In this document: in pieces, positions 15,625 through 23,696 of the stretch
Position numbering within the stretch: the first letter of the stretch is position 1
Layout of the letters: every line of letters starts with the position of its first letter
From: Lutimaribacter_A marinistellae
GTDB taxonomy: Bacteria > Pseudomonadota > Alphaproteobacteria > Rhodobacterales > Rhodobacteraceae
Reading direction: 5' to 3'
Length of the DNA: 64,000 nt
NCBI RefSeq assembly: GCF_042648365.1
Contig: NZ_JBHRXI010000001.1
Location: 248,001-312,000, forward strand
Notes under the pieces: generated by a model
Told to the model about the DNA's origin: nothing
Database searches by the model: none
What the model saw: the letters and a program-made list of their open reading frames with translations, nothing else
Position numbers and translations under genes: made by a program

Positions 15625-16698
15625 TCAGGAGGCGTGTCGCTCCGCCCTGCTTGCGCCGCAGATCGGGCAATCGGCGCGCTGCTTGAGCGTGATCTTTCGG
15701 CTTTCGCCGTAAAGCGCGTCATAGATCAGCATTTCGCCGCGCAGCACCGTGCCTGCCCCTGTCAGCAGCTTGATCGCCTCCACCGCCATCATCGAGCCCA
15801 CAACCCCCGGAAGCGGCCCCACAACGCCCGCCTCGGCACAGGACGGTGCAAGCCCTTCGGCTGGCGCCTCGGGAAAAATGCACTGGTAACAGGGTCCACC
15901 ATGGGCCGGGTCAAACACGCTCAATTGCCCCTCCCACTGTGCCAGCGCGCCCGAGATCAGGGGTTTGCCCTGCGCCACGGCAACGCGATTGGCGAGGTAG
16001 CGCGTTTCGAAATTGTCAGTTCCGTCGAGTATCAGATCGTAGTCGTCAAAAAGATCGCTGGCGATCTCTTCGGTGAGGCGGCGATTATAGGGCCGGACGA
16101 TAACGCTCGGGTTCTGCGCCTCCATCGCCGCCTTGGCGGAAAAGACCTTTGGCACGCCGATATCTGCGTCGCGGTGGATCACCTGCCTTTGCAGGTTGGC
16201 GTTTTCGACCGTGTCATGGTCGATCACACCGATGGTACCGACGCCTGCCGCGGCGAGGTATTGCAGCGCGGGCGCACCTAGACCACCTGCACCGATCACC
16301 AAGACGCGCGCAGTCTTCAGGGACTTTTGGCCGGGGCCACCGATTTCGCGCAACACGATGTGGCGTGCGTAGCGGTCCAGTTCGGCCTCGGAGAATGCAC
16401 CCGGCCTGGAGAGCCCCGCGTTCCCGGCGGGTATTTCGTTGGCCGCTGCGCGCGACCGCAAGACGGCAAGGCCCTGCCGGTACAGGATGATCAGTCCCGC
16501 GAACCCGGCAAGGATAAGCCACAAAGCAGGGGATTGACCGGTCGCTTCGCGTAGCGGATGGCCGTCGGGCAGGACAAGCTGGATCATCAGAACGACGCCG
16601 AACAGCACACCGAGCGTATTGAGGCGTGCGCGTCGCGAGGTGCCGAACGCCCATCCTGCCCCCCAAAGCGCAGCAGCAATGATGAAAACCAAGAGCAT
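15625..16698 (-). CDS. MoeB/ThiF/HesA family adenylyltransferase with N-terminal membrane segment
   Basis: A 357-aa E1-like enzyme that adenylates the C terminus of a ubiquitin-fold sulfur carrier (MoaD or ThiS). Residues about 1-95 contain three hydrophobic helices (LLVFIIAAALWGAGWAF; LGVLFGVVLMIQLVL; LWLILAGFAGLIILY), unlike Escherichia coli MoeB. The catalytic part begins with FSEAELDRYARHIVL and has the ATP loop GAGGLGAPALQYLAAAG, NLQRQVIHRD and two CxxC zinc pairs (CYQC, CPIC). Its ATG overlaps the dut stop (TGATG). MoeB is the likeliest role; ThiF is an alternative because no moa or thi genes are adjacent. Confidence 0.85.
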   Translation of the reverse strand: MLLVFIIAAALWGAGWAFGTSRRARLNTLGVLFGVVLMIQLVLPDGHPLREATGQSPALWLILAGFAGLIILYRQGLAVLRSRAAANEIPAGNAGLSRPGAFSEAELDRYARHIVLREIGGPGQKSLKTARVLVIGAGGLGAPALQYLAAAGVGTIGVIDHDTVENANLQRQVIHRDADIGVPKVFSAKAAMEAQNPSVIVRPYNRRLTEEIASDLFDDYDLILDGTDNFETRYLANRVAVAQGKPLISGALAQWEGQLSVFDPAHGGPCYQCIFPEAPAEGLAPSCAEAGVVGPLPGVVGSMMAVEAIKLLTGAGTVLRGEMLIYDALYGESRKITLKQRADCPICGASRAERHAS

Positions 16699-17153
16699 CA
16701 GCCGCGCCCTGTTGAGCCGAAACCGCCGGTTCCGCGTTGCGTCTCGCCCAGCTGGTCCACCAGATCGAACCGTGCCTGTACGACGGGCGCGACCACGATC
16801 TGGGCGATCCTGTCCCCATGCATGACTTCGACTGTATCGTGCCCCGCGTTCAGAAGGATCACGCCAAGCGGGCCGCGATAATCGCTGTCGATCGTTCCGG
16901 GAGAGTTGGGCAACGTGACCCCGTGTTTCAGCGCAAGCCCTGACCGGGGGCGCAACTGGATCTCGAAACCATCGGGGATCTCGATGCGCAGACCGGTGGG
17001 AATTAGTGCCCGCGCCCCTGGCTCAAGTCGCAGAGAACCGCGATCCGGCAGGTTGGCCCGCAGGTCGGCCCCCGCCGCGCCCGGCGTTTCATAGCTTGGC
17101 AGCGGGACATCTGGGTCCGCGTCTGCATCGCGCGTGATCCGGATCGATACCAT
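16698..17153 (-). CDS. dut: dUTP diphosphatase
   Basis: A 151-aa trimeric dUTPase that hydrolyses dUTP to dUMP, keeping uracil out of DNA and feeding dTMP synthesis. All five motifs are visible: PGAAGADLRA, the RPRSGLAL active-site loop, NSPGTIDSDYRG, GDRIAQIVV and the C-terminal RGTGGFGSTG that closes over the nucleotide. The start MVSIRITRD at 17153 is preferred because an AAAGGTGG site precedes it and the coaBC stop is only 16 bp away. coaBC-dut is a common neighbour pair in Alphaproteobacteria. Confidence 0.95.
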   Translation of the reverse strand: MVSIRITRDADADPDVPLPSYETPGAAGADLRANLPDRGSLRLEPGARALIPTGLRIEIPDGFEIQLRPRSGLALKHGVTLPNSPGTIDSDYRGPLGVILLNAGHDTVEVMHGDRIAQIVVAPVVQARFDLVDQLGETQRGTGGFGSTGRG

Positions 17154-17169
17154 GTCCGCCACCTTTCGC

Positions 17170-18372
17170 TCAGCCACGTTCAGCAAGGGCTGCAGCAACC
17201 CGCCCGGCGAGTTGTGTGGCAACGGCATCCTTGCCCATGCGCGGCCATGCCTCGGCCCCGTCTGCGGTGATAAGCGTGACCGCGTTCTCGGCCCCACCCA
17301 TGATCCCCGTAGCCGGACTTACGTCATTGGCCACGATCCAGTCGCACCCTTTCCGCGCCCGCTTGGCGGTCGCATGCTCAAGGACGTTATCCGTCTCGGC
17401 GGCGAACCCGACGACAAGCGAGGGGCGCCCCTCGGCCATCTGCGAGATACGTTTCAAGATGTCCGGATTCTCGGCAAATTCGAGCGTCGGCAACCCGTCG
17501 CGGGTTTTCTTGAGCTTTCGGTCGGACGCAGTTGCAACACGCCAATCGGCGACAGCAGCGGCGAAGATGCCCGCATCGACGGGCAGTGCGGCGCTGACGG
17601 CCTCGTCCATCTCTCTCGCATTTTCGACGCGAACCACCTCGACCCCTTGGGGTGGCGGAACGCTGGCTGGTCCGGTGACAAAGACAACATGAGCGCCCAG
17701 GGCGGCGAGCGCGCGCGCCACGGCCGCACCTTGCGCGCCGGACGAGCGGTTGGCGATGTAGCGGACCGGATCGATCGGCTCATGCGTTGGTCCGGAGGTC
17801 ACGAGAACGCGTTTGCCGGCAAGCGGGCCGCCGCCGAGTGCGGCGTCGATCGCGGCAACGATCTCCAACGGTTCTGACATGCGTCCCGGCCCATACTCAC
17901 CGCAGGCCATGTCACCCGAGTTCGGCCCGACAAAGCGGATGCCGTCACCTGCGAGGGTCGCCATGTTGCGCTGTGTCGACGGATGCTCCCACATCCGCAC
18001 ATTCATGGCCGGGGCGATGAGAACGGGCGTATCGGTCGCCATCAAAAGGGTGGACGCCAGGTCATTGGCTAATCCGGCGGCCATCTTGCCCATCAGATCG
18101 GCGGTGGCAGGGGCAACGACGACCAGGTCTGCCGACCGTGAGAGCTGGATATGGCCCATCTCGGCCTCGGCCGTCAGGTCGAACAGGTCGCGATGCACCA
18201 TCTCGCCCGACAGCGCGGACACAGAAAGCGGTGTGACGAATTCCTCGGCCGCGCGAGTCAGAACGGGGCTGACCGCCACGCCGCGCTCGCGCAAGCGCCG
18301 TATCAGGTCCAGGGATTTGTAGGCTGCGATGCCGCCCCCGATGATCAACAGAATGCGTTTCGATGTCAGCAT
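17170..18372 (-). CDS. coaBC: Bifunctional phosphopantothenoylcysteine decarboxylase/phosphopantothenate-cysteine ligase
   Basis: A 400-aa two-domain enzyme for two consecutive steps of coenzyme A synthesis. The N-terminal flavin-dependent CoaC half shows GGIAAYKSLDLIRRL, GHIQLSRSADLVVVAPATA, PAMNVRMWEHP and the catalytic-loop cysteine in DMACGEYGPGRM. The CoaB half begins near LAGKRVLVTSGPTHEPID, with RYIANRSSG as the nucleotide-binding block. The start at 18372 has GAGGGG upstream. It is the first gene of the coaBC-dut-moeB-like run, 76 bp after chaN. Confidence 0.95.
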   Translation of the reverse strand: MLTSKRILLIIGGGIAAYKSLDLIRRLRERGVAVSPVLTRAAEEFVTPLSVSALSGEMVHRDLFDLTAEAEMGHIQLSRSADLVVVAPATADLMGKMAAGLANDLASTLLMATDTPVLIAPAMNVRMWEHPSTQRNMATLAGDGIRFVGPNSGDMACGEYGPGRMSEPLEIVAAIDAALGGGPLAGKRVLVTSGPTHEPIDPVRYIANRSSGAQGAAVARALAALGAHVVFVTGPASVPPPQGVEVVRVENAREMDEAVSAALPVDAGIFAAAVADWRVATASDRKLKKTRDGLPTLEFAENPDILKRISQMAEGRPSLVVGFAAETDNVLEHATAKRARKGCDWIVANDVSPATGIMGGAENAVTLITADGAEAWPRMGKDAVATQLAGRVAAALAERG

Positions 18373-18448
18373 GGGCGCCCCTCGCGGTTGCGGTCGGCTG
18401 CGACAATAGGCAAGCGCGGCACGCTCTGCCAGCGGTTTCGACGGGATC

Positions 18449-19279
18449 CTAGTTCGACGGTGCGAAAGCGGCGCAAGGGTCTTCACGCTCGGCGGCGGGA
18501 CTGTCGAGAACGACGTCGTACTCGCCTTCGATCAGCCCATCCTCGGACTGCCCTAGCACGAACACCCGCACCCCCGGACGCATCCGCGCAAGGAAGGTCG
18601 GCACGCCACGATCCTTTCGCGCATGTCCGTTTCCGGTGATGACCGCCACGGGGCCACCGGTCTCTTCCAGGGCATTGAGGATCGCGCGGGTAAGGACCGC
18701 GTCGCGCAAGCGTTGAATAGCTACCATCTGGGGCAGGATCTCGACTGGCAGAGCGTCGCAATGCGCGCGCATCTGGTCGGCCTCGCGCTCGGCCTGCTCA
18801 TCTCCCGGCAGCGGGATCGTCAGACCGTAACGCGCCGCGTCCGCACCAAAGGCGACCGCGGGGCCTGTTTCCATTGCCGCCCGCGCGGCAGGACGTGGCA
18901 CCAGCGCGCCGAACACCAATGCATCGGGCGCAGCGCCAAAAATCGGCAAGTACATCGAAAGAGGCGGCCAGCCCAGTTCGGCCCAGCGGATCTCTTCACG
19001 AAGCTTCTCGGGGTCCGATACGACGCGCGCGTTGACCCGCGCCGCGCCCTCTTCCGTAAGCATTTCCCAAACGACAGCGCGCGCGTCGATTGCGGAAACC
19101 GCCTCGGCCTGGATCCGGTGATGGGCAGGGTTGTCATGAACCTCGCCAAGGATCACGACATCGGCTGCTTGCATGGCTTCGATTACGTCGGCCGAGATAG
19201 GCTCTGATGCAAAGGCCGCCCCGAAAAGGACGGCCTGATAGAGTGCAACTGCACTGAACAAGTATGTGATGCGTTTCAT
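18449..19279 (-). CDS. chaN: ChaN family haem-binding/iron-regulated protein
   Basis: A 276-aa exported protein of the ChaN (DUF399) family, implicated in haem binding and uptake. The N terminus is a Sec signal (YLFSAVALYQAVLFGAAFA, cleavage near ASEP); there is no lipobox cysteine, unlike the Campylobacter ChaN lipoprotein. The family core ILGEVHDNPAHHRIQ and VITGNGHARKDRGVP is present. The ATG overlaps the stop of rpoH2 by four bases, so it is translated with the sigma factor, an unusual pairing of a haem-handling protein with a stress regulator. Confidence 0.82.
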   Translation of the reverse strand: MKRITYLFSAVALYQAVLFGAAFASEPISADVIEAMQAADVVILGEVHDNPAHHRIQAEAVSAIDARAVVWEMLTEEGAARVNARVVSDPEKLREEIRWAELGWPPLSMYLPIFGAAPDALVFGALVPRPAARAAMETGPAVAFGADAARYGLTIPLPGDEQAEREADQMRAHCDALPVEILPQMVAIQRLRDAVLTRAILNALEETGGPVAVITGNGHARKDRGVPTFLARMRPGVRVFVLGQSEDGLIEGEYDVVLDSPAAEREDPCAAFAPSN

Positions 19280-20154
19280 GCGAGGAAGTTTTGCACTTCG
19301 CGGGATTGTGCTTCAAGACTCTTTCGCATCTTGACGAAGGCCGCGGCCTCGAGCTGCCGCACGCGCTCTTTCGACAAGCCCAGTTCCTGCCCGAGGCTCT
19401 CCAGAGTGCGCGCTTCTTCGCGAAGCTTGCGTTCGCGAACGATGAAACGCTCGCGATCATTCAGGCTGTGCATCGCGGCGACAAGCCATTCGCGCAGCTG
19501 GGCATTGTCGTGCCTATTCTCGACAACTTCGGCGGCCTGAACGCTGTCGTCCTCCAGCACGTCGATCCATTCGCGGCCATCCTCATCCGAAGCCTGCATT
19601 GCGTTGAGGGAGAAGTCGGAACCGGACAGACGCCCTTCCATCATCTCGACATCCCGCAGAGGAACGCCGATCTCGGTCGCGATAAGCTGGTGGAGCTGGT
19701 GGCGATCAAGCTCCATACCGTCGGCTGCCGCCTCGCGCTCCAGCCGTGCCTGCACCCGCCGCATGTTGAAGAACAGGGATTTCTGTGACGATGTCGACCC
19801 CGTGCGCACCATCGACCAGTTCCGCATGACGTAATCCTGGATCGATGCCTTGATCCACCATACTGCATAGGTTGAAAACCGTACGCCACGATCCGGGTCG
19901 AACTTGTCGGCCGCCTTCATAAGGCCAAGCCCTGCCTCCTGAATCAGATCGTTCATGGGGGCGCCGTATCGTTTGAACTTGGCCGCCATGGAAATCGCCA
20001 ATCGCATGTACGCTGTAATCAAGCGATGAAGGGCCTGTTCGTCCCTCTCGTCCCGCCAAGCGTAGGCCAATCGCAATTCCGTCTCGGCATCCAGCAACTC
20101 GGCCTTCATGGCCTTCCGCGACATCGAGTGGTCCTGTGAACTATCAAGTGCCAT
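19276..20154 (-). CDS. rpoH2: RNA polymerase sigma-32 family factor, RpoH2 type
   Basis: A 292-aa alternative sigma factor. Region 2 is intact (RLAISMAAKFKRYGAPMNDLIQEAG, FDPDRGVRFSTYAVWWIKA, MRNWSMVRTGSTSSQKSLFF) and region 4 ends with ESLGQELGLSKERVRQLEAAA. MALDSSQDHSMSRKAMKAELLD resembles RpoHII of Rhodobacter, which works in singlet-oxygen and heat stress, rather than the main RpoHI. The start at 20154 has GGGAGA upstream; 30 earlier in-frame codons look non-coding. It is divergent from cobU, is preceded by a sigma-E-type promoter and is coupled to chaN. Confidence 0.92.
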   Translation of the reverse strand: MALDSSQDHSMSRKAMKAELLDAETELRLAYAWRDERDEQALHRLITAYMRLAISMAAKFKRYGAPMNDLIQEAGLGLMKAADKFDPDRGVRFSTYAVWWIKASIQDYVMRNWSMVRTGSTSSQKSLFFNMRRVQARLEREAAADGMELDRHQLHQLIATEIGVPLRDVEMMEGRLSGSDFSLNAMQASDEDGREWIDVLEDDSVQAAEVVENRHDNAQLREWLVAAMHSLNDRERFIVRERKLREEARTLESLGQELGLSKERVRQLEAAAFVKMRKSLEAQSREVQNFLA

Positions 20155-20213
20155 GATCGTCTCCCTGACCTTCAGGTGCGCCAATTTCGTCGTCTTGCCT
20201 TGCGCGTTTGGTA

Positions 20214-20243
20214 TCGTTACGCAGGATTGCTGCGACTGGATCA
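20214..20243 (-). promoter_or_regulatory. Putative sigma-E (RpoE/ChrR-type) promoter of rpoH2
   Basis: On the minus strand, TGATCC (20238-20243) is followed after 18 bp by TAACGA (20214-20219). This resembles the Rhodobacter RpoE promoter (-35 TGATCC; -10 beginning TAA). Transcription would start near 20206, about 50 nt upstream of the rpoH2 ATG. RpoE control of rpoH2 is known in Rhodobacter sphaeroides; its presence here is inferred. Confidence 0.6.
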
Positions 20244-20260
20244 ATCAACAGGTAAGATTT

Positions 20261-20782
20261 GTGCGCCATAAACTAACCCTCGTTCTGGGAGGCGCGGCTT
20301 CGGGCAAGTCTGCCTGGGCAGAAGAATACGTTGCAAACACGGGAAAACCGCGCAGCTACCTGGCAACTTCACAAGTTCTTGATGGCGAGATGCACGAAAA
20401 AGTGGCACGCCACCTGTCACGCCGCGGCCCGAACTGGCGAACGATCGAGGCTCCGCTGGATCTTGGACCTTCGCTGGCAGGACTGGGCGCCGATGAGGTC
20501 TGCCTGATAGACTGCGCCACGATGTGGTTGAGCAACCATCTGCTGGCCGAACATGACTTGGAAATCGCGCATGGCGAGTTGCTTAAGGCGCTGCAGGATT
20601 GCGCGGCCGAGGTTGTCATCGTTTCGAACGAAGTGGGACAAGGGATCGTGCCGGAGAACGCCTTGGCCCGGCAATTCCGCGAGGCGCAGGGCCGCCTGAA
20701 CATTGTCCTGGCCAAGCAAGCAGACCGTGTCGTGCAAGTCGTCGCAGGCTTGCCAATCGTGCTGAAAGGAGAGATGTCATGA
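20261..20782 (+). CDS. cobU: Adenosylcobinamide kinase/adenosylcobinamide-phosphate guanylyltransferase
   Basis: A 173-aa bifunctional enzyme that phosphorylates adenosylcobinamide and attaches GMP in nucleotide-loop assembly of vitamin B12. The P-loop GGAASGKS is at residues 10-17; LIDCATMWLSNHLL and VSNEVGQGIVPENALAR are family blocks. The start is a GTG at 20261, with AGGTAA upstream; the longer frame from 20108 runs through the divergent promoter. It overlaps the next gene by 4 bp, making a small cobalamin unit. B12 is also the cofactor of the mutase at 51.9 kb. Confidence 0.93.
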   Translation: MRHKLTLVLGGAASGKSAWAEEYVANTGKPRSYLATSQVLDGEMHEKVARHLSRRGPNWRTIEAPLDLGPSLAGLGADEVCLIDCATMWLSNHLLAEHDLEIAHGELLKALQDCAAEVVIVSNEVGQGIVPENALARQFREAQGRLNIVLAKQADRVVQVVAGLPIVLKGEMS

Positions 20783-21357
20783 CCCGCCTGCACCTCGTCC
20801 GCCACGGCCCGACCCACGCAAAGGGCATGGTTGGCTGGTCGGATCTTCCGGCGGATCTGAGCGATACGGAGGCTTTGGCGCGGCTCTCTGCACATCTGCC
20901 ACCGGATGCGCTGGTCGTTTCCTCTGACCTTTCACGCGCGACCGAGACAGCAACGGCCATACAGGGAAAACGCCGCCGTTTGCCGCATCACCGCGACCTG
21001 CGCGAGATCAATTTCGGGGCATGGGAGCTGCGCAGGTTCGACGACGTGGAGTCGGATGACCCGCAATTGATCCGCGCCTACTGGGAAACTCCGGGTGAGG
21101 TCGAACCACCGGGCGGTGAAAGCTGGAACGCGGTACGCGCACGAGTTGATGCAACGATTGATGGCCTGATGACCGAACACGCCGGGGCGGATCTGGTTAT
21201 CGTGGCGCATTTCGGTGTCATCCTGACCCAGATCCAGCGCGCTGGCGGGCTGAGCGCGAACCAGGCGTTCTCGCATCGCATCGATAACTTGTCCGTAACG
21301 GAAATCGCGAGTCGGCCTGCTGGATGGGAAACCGTTCGCATCAATCACCTTCCGTGA
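20779..21357 (+). CDS. Histidine phosphatase family protein (alpha-ribazole phosphatase-like)
   Basis: A 192-aa phosphoglycerate-mutase-fold phosphatase. The active-site RHG is in HLVRHGPTHAKG, the second catalytic His is in VIVAHFGV and SSDLSRATETA supplies the conserved Arg. Its ATG lies inside the cobU stop, so it is most likely CobC, which removes the phosphate from alpha-ribazole phosphate or from cobalamin phosphate. No other cob genes are adjacent, so a general phosphatase role cannot be excluded. Confidence 0.85.
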   Translation: MTRLHLVRHGPTHAKGMVGWSDLPADLSDTEALARLSAHLPPDALVVSSDLSRATETATAIQGKRRRLPHHRDLREINFGAWELRRFDDVESDDPQLIRAYWETPGEVEPPGGESWNAVRARVDATIDGLMTEHAGADLVIVAHFGVILTQIQRAGGLSANQAFSHRIDNLSVTEIASRPAGWETVRINHLP

Positions 21358-21416
21358 TGCAGTTGCCCACAAAAGCGCGATTTACGGCTTTCGCGCGACC
21401 ACGTTAGGCTGCATGC

Positions 21417-22118
21417 ATGACCTACGACCTTTACATCGGCGATCGCCTGTTCTCCAGCTGGTCGCTACGCGGCTGGCTGATGTTCGAAAGCTTCGGCTTG
21501 TCGGCATCCGTTCATCACGTCGGGCTGTATTCCGGAACAATGGCGAGGGACATGGAGCCGCTTGCCCCGGCAAGGCTGGTTCCCGCCTTGCGCCTGCCAT
21601 CGGGCACGGTAGTCGGCGAAAGCCTTGCAATGGCGGAGACCCTGGCCGAACGCCACCCGGAAGCTGGTTTGTGGCCCGCAGATGCAGAGCATCGCGCCAC
21701 CGCCCGCTGGCTTTGCGCCGAAATGGTTTCCGGTTTTATGGCGCTGCGTGGCGCATGCCCGATGCAACTGGCCCATGTCTGGCGCGGTTTCGAAGCGTCC
21801 GACGCAGTGCGTACAGACCTGTCGCGGATCGAAACGCTTTGGAACCACGCGCGCAAGGTGTCGGGAGCTGTCGACGGCCCGCTATTCGGTCGCTTTTCGC
21901 TGGCCGACGTTTTCTACACCCCCGTTGCGGCGCGGATCATTGGTTACGACCTGACAGTCTCGGCAGAGAACCGCGCCTATTGCCTGTGGTTGCTCGCGCG
22001 TCCCGAAGTGCAGGCGTGGCGCGCCGAAGGGCTGAAGATCACATATGATCCATTTCCCTATCCGCAGGCCCTGCCTGTGGATCCGTGGCCAGGGTCGGGT
22101 ACCGTTAACACTTCTTAA
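21417..22118 (+). CDS. Glutathione S-transferase family protein
   Basis: A 233-aa GST. The N-terminal thioredoxin-fold begins MTYDLYIGDRLFSSWSLRGW, in which a Ser near residue 13-16 is the candidate glutathione-activating residue, followed by VVGESLAMAETLAERHP. The C-terminal helical domain includes FSLADVFYTPVAARI. An ATG also occurs 4 bp upstream in another frame; 21417 gives the standard N terminus. The gene is separate from its neighbours, 59 bp after the phosphatase. The substrate is unknown. A glutathione synthase gene lies 1.6 kb away. Confidence 0.85.
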   Translation: MTYDLYIGDRLFSSWSLRGWLMFESFGLSASVHHVGLYSGTMARDMEPLAPARLVPALRLPSGTVVGESLAMAETLAERHPEAGLWPADAEHRATARWLCAEMVSGFMALRGACPMQLAHVWRGFEASDAVRTDLSRIETLWNHARKVSGAVDGPLFGRFSLADVFYTPVAARIIGYDLTVSAENRAYCLWLLARPEVQAWRAEGLKITYDPFPYPQALPVDPWPGSGTVNTS

Positions 22119-22166
22119 ACCACGGCGGCGCTAGCAATAACCCGTTAACCAATCGACGGGAGCAAC

Positions 22167-23681
22167 ATGGTCGCGCGCGCCTATACCGTGGCTTTTCAGG
22201 GGGTCGAAGCCCGCCCCGTCGAAGTGCAATGTGCGGTCACGCCTGGCCTTCCGGCGTTTTCCATCGTCGGCCTGCCTGACAAGGCCGTGTCCGAGGCGCG
22301 CGAGCGGGTGCGGGCAGCTCTGTCGGCCATGGCCATCGCGCTCCCGTCGAAACGGATCACCATCAACCTATCCCCCGCGGACCTGCCAAAGGAGGGGAGC
22401 CATTTCGACCTGCCCATCGCGCTTGCGCTGTTGGCGGCGCTCGAAATCGTGCCGGCGGATGCCGCCGAGCAAACTGTTGCCTTGGGTGAACTATCCCTCG
22501 ATGGCGCCCTTATGCCGATCGTAGGCGCCTTACCAGCAGCGATGACCGCGGCGGAGGAAGAGCGCACACTGCTCTGTCCCAAAGGGTCGAGCGCCGAGGC
22601 CGCCTGGGTCGATGCGGCACAGGTGATTGGCGCGCGGACACTGGCCGAGGTCGTGCGGCACTACACGGGGCAGTCGCCGTTGCCCGCCGCGCAACCCGGT
22701 GAAGTCATCGCCGAGCCCTTTGCGCGAGACCTGCGGGACGTGAAGGGACAGGAACGCGCAAAGCGCGCGATCGAAATCGCGGCGGCCGGACGACATCACC
22801 TGATCATGATCGGCACGCCGGGATCGGGAAAATCCATGCTCGCGGCGCGCATTCCTGGCATCCTGCCGCCGCTGACGGCGGCAGAGGCCTTGGAAACTTC
22901 GATGATTCATTCGCTTTGTGGCCTGCTGGACGAAGGGGGGATCGACCGTACGCGCCCGTTTCGCGAGCCGCATCACACAGCTTCGATGCCCGCTATCGTT
23001 GGCGGCGGGAAGGGTGCCAAACCCGGTGAGGTCTCCCTTGCTCATAATGGCGTCTTGTTCATGGACGAGTTTCCCGAATTCCCACGCACGGTGCTCGAAA
23101 CCCTGCGCCAGCCGATAGAGACCGGCGAGGTCATGGTTGCCCGCGCAAATGCGCATGTCCGCTATCCCTGTCGGTTCATGCTGGTTGCCGCCGCCAACCC
23201 GTGCAAATGCGGCTACATGTCCGACCCGGCCCGCGCCTGTTCGCGCGCCCCGGTTTGTGGTGAGGATTACCTCGGGCGGATTTCCGGGCCGCTGATGGAC
23301 CGGTTCGACCTGCGTATCGAGGTGCCGCCAGTCAGCTTTTCCGATCTGGACCTGGCACCATCGGGCGAAGGGTCCGCCGCCGTGGCCGAGCGTGTCGCAG
23401 GTGCGCGAGAGATCCAGGCCGGGCGTTTTGCCGGACATGAGCGGGTCAGGCAAAACGCCGATGTCGAGGGCCAGCTTCTCGAAGAGATCGCACAACCGGA
23501 TGACGAGGGACGCGCGTTGATCACACGGGCAGCGGAGCAGTTCGGCTTGTCCGCCCGCGCCTATCACCGGATCCTGCGTGTGGCACGCACGATCGCCGAT
23601 CTGGAAGCGTCGGAAACCGTACGTCGCCCGCACGTGGCCGAAGCGTTGAGTTTTCGCGTCTCGGCCCGCGTAGCAGCATGA
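22167..23681 (+). CDS. comM: YifB/ComM family Mg-chelatase-like AAA+ ATPase
   Basis: A 504-aa protein with an N-terminal Lon-protease-like fold (MVARAYTVAFQGVEARPVEVQ) and a AAA+ core. The Walker A is GTPGSGKSMLAARIPGILP, Walker B is LFMDEFPEF and a zinc-like cysteine set is AANPCKCGYMSD...ACSRAPVCGEDYLGRI. ComM is a branch-migration helicase that helps integrate DNA during natural transformation. The start at 22167 has CGGGAG upstream. It is monocistronic and convergent with gshB (15 bp). Confidence 0.92.
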   Translation: MVARAYTVAFQGVEARPVEVQCAVTPGLPAFSIVGLPDKAVSEARERVRAALSAMAIALPSKRITINLSPADLPKEGSHFDLPIALALLAALEIVPADAAEQTVALGELSLDGALMPIVGALPAAMTAAEEERTLLCPKGSSAEAAWVDAAQVIGARTLAEVVRHYTGQSPLPAAQPGEVIAEPFARDLRDVKGQERAKRAIEIAAAGRHHLIMIGTPGSGKSMLAARIPGILPPLTAAEALETSMIHSLCGLLDEGGIDRTRPFREPHHTASMPAIVGGGKGAKPGEVSLAHNGVLFMDEFPEFPRTVLETLRQPIETGEVMVARANAHVRYPCRFMLVAAANPCKCGYMSDPARACSRAPVCGEDYLGRISGPLMDRFDLRIEVPPVSFSDLDLAPSGEGSAAVAERVAGAREIQAGRFAGHERVRQNADVEGQLLEEIAQPDDEGRALITRAAEQFGLSARAYHRILRVARTIADLEASETVRRPHVAEALSFRVSARVAA

Positions 23682-23696
23682 ACGACGGGTGCCGGA

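Noticed and set aside
15329..15722. Overlapping minus-strand frames of 73-119 aa across the ligD remnant
   Set aside because: They are antisense to the decayed LigD reading frame and have no recognisable domains.
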